DNA of 64,000 nucleotides from Thermomonas beijingensis (GTDB taxonomy: Bacteria > Pseudomonadota > Gammaproteobacteria > Xanthomonadales > Xanthomonadaceae), in NCBI RefSeq assembly GCF_020034655.1, contig NZ_JAIQDJ010000001.1, positions 434,001-498,000 of the forward strand. Direction: 5' to 3'. Shown in pieces: positions 1-9,295 of this stretch. Numbering within the stretch: position 1 is the stretch's first letter; each line of letters starts with the position of its first letter. The translations under genes were made by a program, and so were the position numbers. The notes under the pieces are model-generated. The model did not search any database, had not been told where the DNA came from, and saw only the letters and a program-made list of their open reading frames with translations.

Positions 1-2184
1 CAGAAACTTGAGGCGGCGATCGAGAAATTGCGTGGGGGCGAGAAAGTGACCGACGAAAACGCCGAAGAGGCGCGTCAGGCGCTGGAGAAATACACCATCG
101 ACCTGACTGCCCGCGCCGAGTCCGGCAAGTTGGATCCGGTAGTGGGCCGCGACGAAGAAATCCGCCGCACCATTCAAGTCTTGCAGCGGCGCACCAAGAA
201 CAATCCGGTGCTGATCGGCGAACCTGGCGTGGGCAAGACCGCGATTGTGGAAGGGCTTGCCCAGCGTATCGTCAACAACGAGGTGCCCGAAGGCCTGCGC
301 GGCAAGCGCTTGTTGTCGCTGGATATGGGCGCGTTGATTGCGGGCGCGAAGTTCCGTGGTGAGTTCGAGGAACGCCTGAAGGCGGTGCTCAACGATCTGT
401 CGAAGAACGAAGGCCAGATCATTCTGTTTATCGACGAGCTGCACACGATGGTCGGCGCGGGCAAGGCCGAAGGCAGTATGGATGCCGGCAACATGCTGAA
501 ACCGGCGCTGGCGCGCGGCGAGCTGCACTGCATCGGCGCCACCACCCTGGACGAATACCGCAAGTACGTGGAGAAGGATGCTGCGCTGGAGCGCCGCTTC
601 CAGAAGGTGTTCGTCGGGGAGCCCACGGTGGAGGACACCATTGCCATTTTGCGCGGCCTGAAAGAACGCTACGCGGTGCATCACGGGGTGGAAATCACCG
701 ATCCTGCGATCGTTGCCGCCGCCACGCTCTCCAACCGCTACATCGCGGATCGCCAATTGCCGGACAAGGCCATCGACTTGATGGACGAAGCGGCCTCGCG
801 CATCCGCATGGAGATCGACTCCAAGCCGGAAGAAATGGACCGCAAGGAACGTCGCCTGATTCAGCTGAAAATCCAGCGTGAGGCACTGAAAAAAGAGAAA
901 GACGCCGAATCCAAACAGCGCTTGGCTGATCTGGAAGCCGAGATCAATACGCTGGAGCGCGAGTTCAACGACCTGGAGGAAATCTGGAAGGCCGAGAAGG
1001 CCACCTTGCAAGGGGCCACCAAGGTCAAGGAACAGATCGAAGCCGCACGGCTGGAACTGGAAGCCGCACAGCGCCGGCAGGATTACGCGCGCATGAGCGA
1101 AATTCAGTATGGGCAGATTCCGCAATTGGAAAAGCAGCTTGCCGCCGCGCAGGAAGCCGAGACCCGTGGCTTCACCCTGCTGCAAGACAAAGTGACCGCC
1201 GAGGAAATTGCGCAAGTGGTGGCGCGCTGGACCGGCATTCCAGTGTCCAAGATGCTGGAAGGCGAGCGCGAAAAACTCCTGCAGATGGAAGCACAGCTGC
1301 ACACCCGCGTGGTCGGGCAGGAGGAAGCGATCAAAGCGGTGTCGGATGCGGTGCGCCGTTCGCGCGCAGGGCTGTCTGATCCTGATCGCCCCAGCGGCTC
1401 ATTCCTGTTCCTCGGCCCGACCGGCGTGGGCAAGACCGAGCTGTGCAAGGCGTTGGCCGACTTCCTGTTCGACTCCAGCGATGCGATGGTGCGCATCGAC
1501 ATGAGCGAGTTCATGGAAAAGCACAGCGTCAGCCGGCTGATCGGCGCGCCGCCCGGCTATGTGGGTTATGAAGAAGGCGGCTATCTGACCGAGGCCGTGC
1601 GCCGCCGCCCGTATAGCGTGATCTTGCTGGACGAAGTGGAGAAAGCGCATCCGGATGTGTTCAACATCCTGCTGCAAGTGCTCGACGATGGCCGCCTCAC
1701 CGATGGTCAAGGCCGCACCGTGGATTTCCGCAACGCGGTCATCGTGATGACCAGCAACCTTGGCAGCCATCAGATTCAGGAGCTGGCCGGCGACGATTCA
1801 GCCGAGGCTTACCTCCAGATGAAGGCCGCGGTGATGGGGGTGGTGCAAGCGCATTTTCGTCCCGAGTTCATCAACCGGCTGGATGACATCGTGGTGTTCC
1901 ACCCGCTGGACAAGGCGCAGATCAAACAGATTGCGCGCATCCAATTGCGCAGTCTGGAAAAGCGTCTGGGCGAACGCGGCATTCGCATCGAACTATCCGA
2001 TGCGGCGTTCGACCTGCTCGGGAATGTCGGCTTTGATCCGGTCTACGGCGCCCGTCCGCTCAAGCGCGCCATCCAGCAACAACTGGAAAACCCGCTGGCG
2101 CAGCAAATCCTGTCCGGCCAGTTCGGCAATGGCGACGTGGTCAAGGTGGACGCTGAGGGTGGCAGGCTGGTGTTCGTCAAGTGA
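1..2184 (+). CDS. clpB: ClpB disaggregase, N-terminally cut by window edge
   Basis: AAA+ chaperone that works with DnaK to extract and refold aggregated proteins in the cytoplasm. The reading frame is open from base 1, so the start and roughly the first 140 residues (N domain) lie outside the window. Visible in order: end of the N-domain linker, first ATPase module with Walker A GEPGVGKT and Walker B FIDELH, a long charged coiled-coil M domain (about bases 880-1180), and the second module with [22 protein letters not shown] and the SFLFLGPTG core. The C terminus is intact and ends in TGA. The M domain separates it from ClpA and ClpC. Identity is very secure; only the missing N terminus is unseen. 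Confidence 0.97.
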   Translation, partial: QKLEAAIEKLRGGEKVTDENAEEARQALEKYTIDLTARAESGKLDPVVGRDEEIRRTIQVLQRRTKNNPVLIGEPGVGKTAIVEGLAQRIVNNEVPEGLRGKRLLSLDMGALIAGAKFRGEFEERLKAVLNDLSKNEGQIILFIDELHTMVGAGKAEGSMDAGNMLKPALARGELHCIGATTLDEYRKYVEKDAALERRFQKVFVGEPTVEDTIAILRGLKERYAVHHGVEITDPAIVAAATLSNRYIADRQLPDKAIDLMDEAASRIRMEIDSKPEEMDRKERRLIQLKIQREALKKEKDAESKQRLADLEAEINTLEREFNDLEEIWKAEKATLQGATKVKEQIEAARLELEAAQRRQDYARMSEIQYGQIPQLEKQLAAAQEAETRGFTLLQDKVTAEEIAQVVARWTGIPVSKMLEGEREKLLQMEAQLHTRVVGQEEAIKAVSDAVRRSRAGLSDPDRPSGSFLFLGPTGVGKTELCKALADFLFDSSDAMVRIDMSEFMEKHSVSRLIGAPPGYVGYEEGGYLTEAVRRRPYSVILLDEVEKAHPDVFNILLQVLDDGRLTDGQGRTVDFRNAVIVMTSNLGSHQIQELAGDDSAEAYLQMKAAVMGVVQAHFRPEFINRLDDIVVFHPLDKAQIKQIARIQLRSLEKRLGERGIRIELSDAAFDLLGNVGFDPVYGARPLKRAIQQQLENPLAQQILSGQFGNGDVVKVDAEGGRLVFVK

Positions 2185-2190
2185 TGCCAT

Positions 2191-2216
2191 GCCCCGGCGC
2201 GGATACCGGCCGGGGC
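2191..2216. terminator. Possible bidirectional hairpin terminator
   Basis: GCCCCGGC (2191-2198) pairs perfectly with GCCGGGGC (2209-2216) in the 42-base gap between the convergent ends of clpB and the secreted-protein gene. The T-run on the plus strand is short and sits seven bases beyond the stem, so intrinsic termination is plausible but weak. Confidence 0.45.
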
Positions 2217-2226
2217 GATGCCCGTT

Positions 2227-2823
2227 TTACCTGGCAACAAATTTGAGCGGGCCTTTGTAGTCTGGCCAACGGATGGACGTTGGCAGCCGCTGGTTGAGGG
2301 CGATCTCTGGCGATGCGCTGTCGCCGTTGGTCGACAGGCTTGCCATCAGGGTGGGCATCCAGAAGTTCACCGCAAACGTCGCGTCCTTGTAGATGACCGG
2401 CTTGATATGCAGCGTGGTGGTTTGGCCTGGCTCGATGCGGAATGCCACCACGTCTTCGTTCACATACGCACCCTTGTCGAGGATCTTTTGCACGCTGAAG
2501 GCGGTCGTCATTTCCAGCCCGATGCCGGTAATTCGATAGTCACCGGCGGGAAGTTCGATCGTCTCGGATTGGCCGTAGCGGGTCATGTGATTGATTGGAT
2601 AGTCGATGAACTGCTTGGCCACCATGGTGAATACCAACAGACCATCCTTCACGCCCCATTCGATGCCGCCACTACGCAGCTGCTTGTCGACTTTCTTTGG
2701 CAGCGTCTGTTCGCTGGTGAATGGTGACACGTCAACCACAAGCTGGCCTGCTTGCTGTGCGAAAGCGCTGCGACTGAACAACATCGAGAGCACCAGTGTG
2801 GCGGCAAGCCAGAATTTCAACAT
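2227..2823 (-). CDS. Hypothetical secreted protein, 198 aa
   Basis: Family not recognised. The ATG at 2823 was chosen over upstream in-frame starts because GGAG lies just before it and it opens directly into a classic Sec signal peptide (K3, hydrophobic core to about residue 20, FAQQ cleavage region). The mature part of about 175 residues has no membrane segment and reads like a beta-rich periplasmic or surface protein (for example LPAGDYRITGIGLEM, which resembles DUF2846-type lipid-exported proteins, although no lipobox is present). It converges on clpB and diverges from the cobalamin-binding gene, so it is probably monocistronic. Coding is well supported; function is unknown. Confidence 0.75.
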   Translation of the reverse strand: MLKFWLAATLVLSMLFSRSAFAQQAGQLVVDVSPFTSEQTLPKKVDKQLRSGGIEWGVKDGLLVFTMVAKQFIDYPINHMTRYGQSETIELPAGDYRITGIGLEMTTAFSVQKILDKGAYVNEDVVAFRIEPGQTTTLHIKPVIYKDATFAVNFWMPTLMASLSTNGDSASPEIALNQRLPTSIRWPDYKGPLKFVAR

Positions 2824-3032
2824 GCGAATCTCCGTGATCGTGGTGAGTTTGCTAGCGTGCGTATGATAGCGGCCGCAATTGTGCGGCAATGCGCGGGGAG
2901 TTCGGATGGTATTCAAGTACGGGAGCGAACACGGCCAAGCCGGGCATTCCGATGCGGGTCGCACTGGAGTGTGGCGGTGACGTGCGGGCCAGGGCTGGTG
3001 CGGTTGTCTGCGCCAGTTCGATCGTGACCGTG

Positions 3033-3821
3033 ATGCGGGTGTTTTCGCATACCTGCTCGAATACCGAAATTGTCTGCGCGTTGGGCTGCGCGCAGATGCT
3101 GGTCGGGGTGGACAGTGATTCGGACTATCCCCCCGATGTGGTGGCCGCGCTGCCTAAGACGGGGCGCGATCTGGACTTGAATATCGACGCGGTGCTGGCG
3201 CTCAAGCCCGAGTTGGTACTGACGTCGCTGACGGTGCCGGGGCATGAGAAGGTAGTACACGCATTGCGCGATGCGGGTCTTGCGGTGCTGGTGTGTGATC
3301 CGCAATCACTGCAAGATGTGTATGCCGATATTCAAGCCATTGCCGATGCGCTGGGCGTGCCCGCACGTGGCGTGGCACTGGTGGCGCAGATGGAGGCTTT
3401 GATGCCGGCTGTGGCAGTGGCAGGTGATCGGCCCAAGGTGTTGGTGGAGTGGTGGCCAAAACCGGTGATTGCGCCCGCCAGGTTCTCGTGGGTCACGGAT
3501 CTGATCGAGCGCGCCGGTGGCTGCAACCCATGGGCCGATGAAGACGCGAAGAGTTTGCCGCTGGACCATCCGCGCGTGCTGGCTGCCGCCCCCGACGTGG
3601 TGGTGATGAGCTGGTGCGGGGTGAAAGAGGAGAACTATCGCGCCGAGATTGTCATTCGGCGCGACGGCTGGGCGGCCCTGCCTGCGCTGCAGCATGGACG
3701 CATCCATGCCATTTCCGAAGCCTATCTGGGCCGCCCCGGGCCGCGTCTGGTGGAGGGCTATCGCCGGTTGCGTGCCTGCATTGCAGAGTTGCAGGAACAG
3801 GGCACGCATTCTGCGATTTGA
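3033..3821 (+). CDS. Cobalamin/iron-siderophore type binding protein (BtuF-like), no signal peptide
   Basis: About 262 residues with the class III periplasmic-binding fold typical of BtuF/FhuD: N-terminal MRVFSHTCSNTEIVCALG, then the DLDLNIDAVLALKPELVLTS lobe and the VLVEWWPKP hinge region. Such proteins deliver vitamin B12 or similar chelates to an ABC importer. No btuC or btuD gene lies nearby and no signal peptide follows the chosen start; an in-frame extension back to 2889 adds only low-complexity residues that do not resemble a leader. Cytosolic members of this family are common in Xanthomonadaceae, so its role may not be classical import. GTG at 3024 is an alternative start. Its TGA abuts the stop of the converging esterase gene. 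Confidence 0.75.
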   Translation: MRVFSHTCSNTEIVCALGCAQMLVGVDSDSDYPPDVVAALPKTGRDLDLNIDAVLALKPELVLTSLTVPGHEKVVHALRDAGLAVLVCDPQSLQDVYADIQAIADALGVPARGVALVAQMEALMPAVAVAGDRPKVLVEWWPKPVIAPARFSWVTDLIERAGGCNPWADEDAKSLPLDHPRVLAAAPDVVVMSWCGVKEENYRAEIVIRRDGWAALPALQHGRIHAISEAYLGRPGPRLVEGYRRLRACIAELQEQGTHSAI

Positions 3822-5471
3822 CTACTCGGCATGGGCTGCCAGTTTGCCCGTCGGTTTCCTTGCGGGCCGTTTGGCGCCGGGCCGAGCGATGGCATACATC
3901 TGCCACGCGATATCTTTCATCAGTGCTTGGCGGTCGCTGCCCTCCACATACAGGTCAAAGTGGGTGCGGCCGGGCACAAAACGGAAATCCGACTTGGCGC
4001 CCAAGCCGTCCAGTACCGCCTTGAGCTTGTAGGCAGCGCCGTCCAGATAGAACGTATCGGCGGTGCCTACATAGAGGTGCAGTTTGCCGTCGAGGTCGGG
4101 TTCGAGTTGCGGCCATTGCGTGCGCAGGATGCGGCCGATGTCGTAATGCGCGCCCCAGTACGCCACGACCTGCGGATCCACCTTGCCGGTGCCACGATCG
4201 AACATCGGGGTTGGACGACCATCGGTGCCGCGTGGCGAGAAGACCCACTCAAACGACGCCAGTTGCCCGCCTATCGGGCCGGTCGTTTCTTCCATCCGGG
4301 CGAATTGTTCGAAGCTGGCTTGTACCTTGCCTTTGTCACGCATGATGGGGTACGGGCTGCCATCCGGTTTGCGATAGACATTGGCATTGGCGGCGTACAA
4401 GTCGATACCGCAGAAGTCATCGAATACGCTGGAGTCGGGCGAGGTGGACCATGTACCGCCAAACAGTTTCGGATAGCGCACTTGCAGCCACAGTGTGGCC
4501 CAGCCACCGGAGGAATGGCCGTTGAGGAAGCGGCCGGAGGCTTTGCCATCCATCCGATAGGTGCTTTCCAGATGGGGGATCAATTCTTCCGTCAATGCTT
4601 GCCCCCACGGGCCGTTATTGACCGAATCGGCAAACTCGTGGGTACCGGTGGCGCTGGATTCGTCCAGCAAGACCCAGATCATCGGTGGCAATTCACCCGA
4701 CTGCATGCCGGTATAGGCATTGACGGCGGTGCCAATCAAGCCGCGTTGGTTGCCGCCAAAGCCGTGGGTGAAATACAGCACCGGGTAGCGCGCCGGTGCG
4801 GCACCGTCGTAGCCGGGGGGCAGGACCACCCAACCGTGCATATGGATGGGGCGCCCCCAGAATGCACTGAGCGCGGGGCTGATGAAATCAATTTCACGGG
4901 TGGCCGCTTTTGCCGCGGGTGCCGCCTTGCGAATGGCCTCGGAAAAGCGAGGAGGCAATTGCCACGGGTCCCCCGCTGCCGGCAGCCGTTGATCCAGTAC
5001 CAAGGTGGTGGGTGTGGCGGCCTTGCCCAGCGTCACTTTGACTGGCGCGCTCAAGATGTCATCGGCACCGCGTCCGCCGTAATTGTCATCGCCGGCCACA
5101 TCCAGCACCGCTTGCACGTAATACTCGCCATCGGCCAATTTCGAAAACGACGTTGGCCACGCGAGCGTGTCGGTATCTACCGCAAGCGATTGCCCGGGGG
5201 CCAAGCGTGCAATATCCATCGCGGCCATGCTGGCGTCGTCGGCACCGCCAAACGGGCTGGCATTGACCTCCAACACGTTGCCATCCTTCGCCTTGGCCAG
5301 TGCCTGCGCGGCAGGTTCCGCAAACAGCAGCAAGCGACCAGCGGCACTGGCCGTGGCGGCGGCGGGCAGTTGCACGCGCAGTGGCGCGGAGGTGTCGGCC
5401 TGCGCGCACGCACACAGGGCCAATAGCAGGGCAGCCAAGGATGAACGATGCAGGAATAGCGCATGGCGCAT
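3822..5471 (-). CDS. Secreted alpha/beta-hydrolase esterase, about 549 aa
   Basis: Predicted exported esterase of the esterase-D/enterochelin-esterase superfamily. Start ATG 5471 has GGAG seven bases upstream and begins a signal peptide (hydrophobic run LAALLLALCACAQA; a cysteine there might allow lipidation but the lipobox is poor). An N-terminal region of about 200 residues precedes the catalytic domain, where GHSSGGW is the nucleophile elbow and RTHFDLYVEG near the end supplies a likely catalytic His. YFTHGFGGN resembles an oxyanion-hole loop. Substrate unknown. It diverges from the deacetylase gene at 5656 and its TAG directly abuts the TGA of the gene at 3033-3821. Confidence 0.8.
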   Translation of the reverse strand: MRHALFLHRSSLAALLLALCACAQADTSAPLRVQLPAAATASAAGRLLLFAEPAAQALAKAKDGNVLEVNASPFGGADDASMAAMDIARLAPGQSLAVDTDTLAWPTSFSKLADGEYYVQAVLDVAGDDNYGGRGADDILSAPVKVTLGKAATPTTLVLDQRLPAAGDPWQLPPRFSEAIRKAAPAAKAATREIDFISPALSAFWGRPIHMHGWVVLPPGYDGAAPARYPVLYFTHGFGGNQRGLIGTAVNAYTGMQSGELPPMIWVLLDESSATGTHEFADSVNNGPWGQALTEELIPHLESTYRMDGKASGRFLNGHSSGGWATLWLQVRYPKLFGGTWSTSPDSSVFDDFCGIDLYAANANVYRKPDGSPYPIMRDKGKVQASFEQFARMEETTGPIGGQLASFEWVFSPRGTDGRPTPMFDRGTGKVDPQVVAYWGAHYDIGRILRTQWPQLEPDLDGKLHLYVGTADTFYLDGAAYKLKAVLDGLGAKSDFRFVPGRTHFDLYVEGSDRQALMKDIAWQMYAIARPGAKRPARKPTGKLAAHAE

Positions 5472-5655
5472 GGGGCGCTCCAGTGGCGGCGATGAAGGAC
5501 GCAGTGTGCGCTGTCCTGCAGTCAGTTGAAAGTTGGACGAGCCTGCCTGAGAGGGATGTTCCAGGCACCGGGCAACGACAGTGCGATGCAGGTCATTGCA
5601 TGCTGCATACGTTAATATGGCGTGAATTGGTGATACCCAGACGTTGAATACCTTT

Positions 5656-6393
5656 ATGGCGGCCAAGGCGATGTACGGTAACGGGTTGCGCATCTTTACC
5701 TATCACAGCATCGACCGCGCACCGGCGGGGACCCCACTGCCCAAGCTGCATGTCAGCCCGGATATGTTTGAGCGCCAGTGTCGCTGGTTGGCCCGATTGG
5801 GCATGCGTGGCGTGTCCATGAGCGAGGGTTATCGCGCTTTACGCGCGGGCAACGCCGGGAAGCTGGTTGCCATCACGCTGGATGATGGCTATCAGGACAA
5901 TGTGCGAAACGCTGCCCCGATTCTGAAACGCCATGGTTTTGGCGCGACGTGCTATGTGGTCACCGACACTATCGGTGGCAACAATGCATGGGATGCCGTG
6001 TTAGGTGTGCCGCGAGCGATGATGAGTGAGGGCGAGTTACGCACATGGCACCAGCAAGGTTTGGAGATCGGCTCGCATACCCGGACCCACCCGCATCTGG
6101 ATCGGTTGGATCCGGCCGCCCTGGTCGCAGAATTGAGTGAGAGCCGGCAACGCTTGCAAGCGTTGACAGGGGCACCGGTTGAGCACTTTTGCTACCCATA
6201 TGGCGACCACAATGCAGCGGTTGTCGAGGCGGCGCGGCAGGCCGGTTATGTCACTGCCACCACCACCCGCAAAGGTATTGCACGGCCAAGTGACGACCCA
6301 CTGCAGTTGCCGCGCATCTCCATCAATGGTGGGCGCGGGATTTCCAAGTTCGTGCTGTATGCGGCCACACCCTATGCCGAGTTGCGCAGATGA
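5656..6393 (+). CDS. Polysaccharide deacetylase (NodB/CE4 domain)
   Basis: Carbohydrate esterase 4 family enzyme that removes N- or O-acetyl groups from a polysaccharide. NodB signatures: TYHSID near the N terminus, the metal-binding TLDDGYQDN, the SHTRTHPHL histidine motif and FCYPYGDHN. About 245 residues and no clear signal peptide, so it probably acts in the cytoplasm or at the inner face on a glycan intermediate. The start is uncertain: ATG 5656 is used, ATG 5671 and TTG 5644 are alternatives and none has a strong ribosome site. Its stop overlaps the start of the next gene by ATGA, so it is co-translated with the glycosyltransferase and both likely act on the same glycan. Confidence 0.85.
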   Translation: MAAKAMYGNGLRIFTYHSIDRAPAGTPLPKLHVSPDMFERQCRWLARLGMRGVSMSEGYRALRAGNAGKLVAITLDDGYQDNVRNAAPILKRHGFGATCYVVTDTIGGNNAWDAVLGVPRAMMSEGELRTWHQQGLEIGSHTRTHPHLDRLDPAALVAELSESRQRLQALTGAPVEHFCYPYGDHNAAVVEAARQAGYVTATTTRKGIARPSDDPLQLPRISINGGRGISKFVLYAATPYAELRR

Positions 6394-7508
6394 ATTTCGT
6401 GTTCGTGGATGCCAGCCGCAAGTTGTGGGGCACCGAGCAGGCTTTTCTGGAGCTTGCGCGTGGGTGCGCCAGTGCGGGTCATGGGGTGATTGCGGTGGTG
6501 CGTGCGGACAGTGAAATGGCGGTCGCGATGCGGCAAGTGCCCGGCATCCAGCTGAGGGAAACCCGCTTTCGCGGCGGTGAAGACCCGCGTGCATTTCGCA
6601 AGGTGCTGCAGGCGGTACGCACGCTGCATGCCGACTGGTTGGTGGCAGCACATGGCAAGCATCATTGGCCGTTGCTGTTCGCTTCGCTGTTCACCGGGAC
6701 GCCGCTGGCTGCGTTTCGTCATCTGACGTATATCCGCAGCCGGGTCACCCGTTATTGGATGCCACGCTTGGCCAAACGCTATTTCGTAGTGTCCGAGTTT
6801 GCGCGCCAACGGTTGATCAACGATGGCGTGCCTGCGCGCTGTCTGCACATCGTGCATAACCCGATTGATATGCGTCGCTTTCATCCATCGGCTGCAGCTC
6901 GCGCAACATTGCGCCGCGAGTTGTGCATTGCGGACGATGTGGTGCTGGCGGGGTTTGTTGGCAGGCATACCACCGGCAAAGGAGTTGCCCCATTGCGACA
7001 AGCGATGATCGAGGTGATGCAAGAGCGTGCTGGTACGGCGATGTTGTGGCTGGGCGAAGGTGCCGAACTTGCGGCCACGCGCGCTGTTGTGGATGCGGTC
7101 GGGCAGGCGGCGCGCCATCACTTCATTCCCTGGTGCGATGACACCGCGGCGGTGTACCCGGCGCTGGATTTGCTAGTGTGCCCTTCCGAGGAAGAGGAAA
7201 CCTTTGGGCGGGTGGTGGCCGAGGCGCAAGCCTGCGGTGTGCCGGTCATTGCGCGTGATCGCGGTGGTCTGCCTGAAGCGATGATCGCCGGCGAGACTGG
7301 TTTGCTGTGGCGTGGCGATGCCCCCCATGATTTGGCTGACTTGATTGGTCGCCTGATCGATGACAGCCCTCGCCGGCAGGCGATGGCGGCGGCGGCCCCC
7401 GCCAGTGCTGCGCGGTTCAGTACCGATCTTGTGGTCAACAAATTCATCGCGCAGCTCACTACGTCAACTGCCGACCGGGCGCGCCCGATCCCCGGGCGAG
7501 TGCGTTAA
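6390..7508 (+). CDS. GT4-type glycosyltransferase
   Basis: GT-B fold retaining glycosyltransferase of 372 residues. The C-terminal donor-binding half has LLVCPSEEEETFGRVVAEAQ, containing the E-x7-E motif of family GT4, followed by CGVPVIARDRGGLPE. The N-terminal acceptor half begins MNFVFVDASRKLWGTEQAFLE. No membrane segment is seen, so a peripheral inner-membrane enzyme is likely. Translationally coupled (ATGA) to the deacetylase upstream; the pair looks like a two-gene surface-glycan or lipid-glycan modification unit. Its TAA overlaps the TAA of ybaL on the other strand. Confidence 0.87.
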   Translation: MNFVFVDASRKLWGTEQAFLELARGCASAGHGVIAVVRADSEMAVAMRQVPGIQLRETRFRGGEDPRAFRKVLQAVRTLHADWLVAAHGKHHWPLLFASLFTGTPLAAFRHLTYIRSRVTRYWMPRLAKRYFVVSEFARQRLINDGVPARCLHIVHNPIDMRRFHPSAAARATLRRELCIADDVVLAGFVGRHTTGKGVAPLRQAMIEVMQERAGTAMLWLGEGAELAATRAVVDAVGQAARHHFIPWCDDTAAVYPALDLLVCPSEEEETFGRVVAEAQACGVPVIARDRGGLPEAMIAGETGLLWRGDAPHDLADLIGRLIDDSPRRQAMAAAAPASAARFSTDLVVNKFIAQLTTSTADRARPIPGRVR

Positions 7509-9184
7509 ACAGCCGCCTTGCTGGGGACACGCCATGGCGGTGAGGCCATCACCATATCCGCCAGCGAGTAGGCCAATTCGCGTTCTGCCAAAACGGCCGC
7601 ATCGGCACCGTGTTCGAGTAAATACCTGACCTGGGTTTCGCTGTGCGCACGCGCCAGGACGCTGATGGCGGGATTAAGCGCTTTCAAGCGCTGGATGGTT
7701 TCGCCAGCTTCCAGGGCTTGCGGAATCGCGAATACGGCAAGCTTTGCGCGTACCGGTGCAGCTTCCTGCAAGACGCGTTGGTTTGCAGCATTGCCGCGCA
7801 CGGTGGGTAGGCCATTGGCGCGTGCTTGTGCCACCAAATCGGAATCATCTTCGATGATGACCAAGGGCACGCCACGTTCACGCAGCAGATGGGCAAGCTG
7901 GCTGCCCACGCGGCCGTAACCCACCACGATGGCGTGGTTGCAAATATCCACCGGTACCACCTCGGGTTCTGGTTCGGCATTGGCGGCGTTGCGTGCGTCC
8001 TCTCGTGCCTGCCAGCGATCCAGCCCCATGAACAGGATCGGGTTGAGCATGATCGAAATCAGTGCGCCGGCCAGCACCAGATCATGGCCTTCCTTCGGCA
8101 GGATTTTAAGTGACAAGCCAAGCCCGGCGATGATGAAAGCGAATTCGCCAATTTGGGCCAGACTGGTGGAAATGGTCAGCGCCGTGGAATTGGGATGCCC
8201 GAATGCCCGCACGATCAGGTAGGCGGCGGCCGATTTTCCAAACACGATGATGAGCGTGGTAGCCAGCACTTGCCACGGATGCTCGACCAGAATATTGGGA
8301 TTGAACAGCATGCCCACCGACACAAAAAACAGCACTGCGAACGCATCGCGCATCGGCAGTGAATCTTGTGCGGCCTGATGGCTGAACTCGGATTCGTTGA
8401 GCAGCATGCCGGCGAAGAATGCGCCCAGTGCGAAGCTCACACCGAACATCGCTGCCGAGCCAAACGCCACGCCCATCGCGATGGACAGCACTGCCAATGT
8501 GAACAATTCACGCGAGCCGGTGCCTGCAATGCGTTCGAGTATCCACGGGATTGCCTTGCGGCCGACGATCAGCATGAAGGCGACGAAGGCGGCGACCTTG
8601 CCAAAGGTGATGGCCAGCGCTTTGAGAATGCCGCCGATGCCTACCGCTTCGCTGCCACCCAGCGCGCCGGCCAGTGCCGGAATCAACACCAGTGCGATGA
8701 CGCAGGCCAGATCTTCTACGATCAGCCAACCCACCGCGATTTTGCCGCGCCGTGTATCCAGCAAGCGACGCTCTTCCATCGCCCGCAGCAGCACCACGGT
8801 GCTGGCGGTGGCCAGCGAAAACCCGAACACCAACCCTTCAAGATGCGACCAGCCCATCAATTCGGCCAAACCCAAGCCCAATAGGGTGGCGACGGAGATT
8901 TGCGCCACCGCGCCGGGGATCGCGATGTTTCTCACCGACATCAGATCGCGTAGCGAGAAGTGCAGGCCGACGCCGAACATCAGCAGGATCACACCAATCT
9001 CGGCCAGCTGGGGTGCCAACTCCGCATCACCCACGAAGCCCGGCGTGAACGGCCCAACGATGATGCCCGCAACCAGGTAGCCAACCAGCGGTGACAGTCG
9101 CAGCCGATTGGCTAGTGCGCCCAGAATAAAGGCCAGCACGAAGCCATACACCAAAATCGCGATCAGGGGGGTGTGATGTGGCAT
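7505..9184 (-). CDS. ybaL: YbaL-type Kef/CPA2 cation:proton antiporter
   Basis: Inner-membrane monovalent-cation/proton antiporter of 559 residues, nearly the length of E. coli YbaL and very close in pattern: SPLVGYLVAGIIVGPFTPGF and FGVGLHFSLRDL near the start, then about 12 membrane segments. After residue about 400 a cytoplasmic RCK/TrkA-N nucleotide-binding domain carries ICNHAIVVGYGRVGSQL. Such proteins exchange K+ or Na+ for protons and are gated through the RCK domain. The gene ends inside the stop codon of the convergent glycosyltransferase gene. It is separated from the upstream TonB-receptor gene by a good terminator, so it has its own promoter in the 9185-9239 gap. Confidence 0.93.
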   Translation of the reverse strand: MPHHTPLIAILVYGFVLAFILGALANRLRLSPLVGYLVAGIIVGPFTPGFVGDAELAPQLAEIGVILLMFGVGLHFSLRDLMSVRNIAIPGAVAQISVATLLGLGLAELMGWSHLEGLVFGFSLATASTVVLLRAMEERRLLDTRRGKIAVGWLIVEDLACVIALVLIPALAGALGGSEAVGIGGILKALAITFGKVAAFVAFMLIVGRKAIPWILERIAGTGSRELFTLAVLSIAMGVAFGSAAMFGVSFALGAFFAGMLLNESEFSHQAAQDSLPMRDAFAVLFFVSVGMLFNPNILVEHPWQVLATTLIIVFGKSAAAYLIVRAFGHPNSTALTISTSLAQIGEFAFIIAGLGLSLKILPKEGHDLVLAGALISIMLNPILFMGLDRWQAREDARNAANAEPEPEVVPVDICNHAIVVGYGRVGSQLAHLLRERGVPLVIIEDDSDLVAQARANGLPTVRGNAANQRVLQEAAPVRAKLAVFAIPQALEAGETIQRLKALNPAISVLARAHSETQVRYLLEHGADAAVLAERELAYSLADMVMASPPWRVPSKAAV

Positions 9185-9239
9185 GTGTACTCCGCAAGGT
9201 CGATGCCACGATCATCGCATGTGCGGGTAACACTTCGAA

Positions 9240-9266
9240 CAAAAAACGCCCCGGATGACCGGGGCG
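9240..9266 (-). terminator. Intrinsic terminator of the TonB-receptor gene
   Basis: Read on the minus strand: CGCCCCGG, a four-base loop, CCGGGGCG and then six T. The 8-bp perfect GC stem plus T-run sits 30 bases past the receptor stop codon and before the ybaL start, so it separates the two transcription units. Confidence 0.85.
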
Positions 9267-9295
9267 CGAAGGTGGAAATGAATAAGGTGTTCAGC

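Noticed and set aside
3831-5426. 531-codon frame on the plus strand opposite the esterase gene
   Set aside because: Antisense shadow; the esterase has a signal peptide, a GHSSGG elbow and a ribosome site, whereas this frame has no family features.
7505-7508. Overlapping convergent stop codons of the glycosyltransferase and ybaL, with similar contacts at 3821/3822 and 48226-48229, as regulatory signals
   Set aside because: TTAA-type shared stops arise easily in compact genomes; no hairpin or conserved signal beyond the short palindrome at 48,221-48,234 supports regulation.
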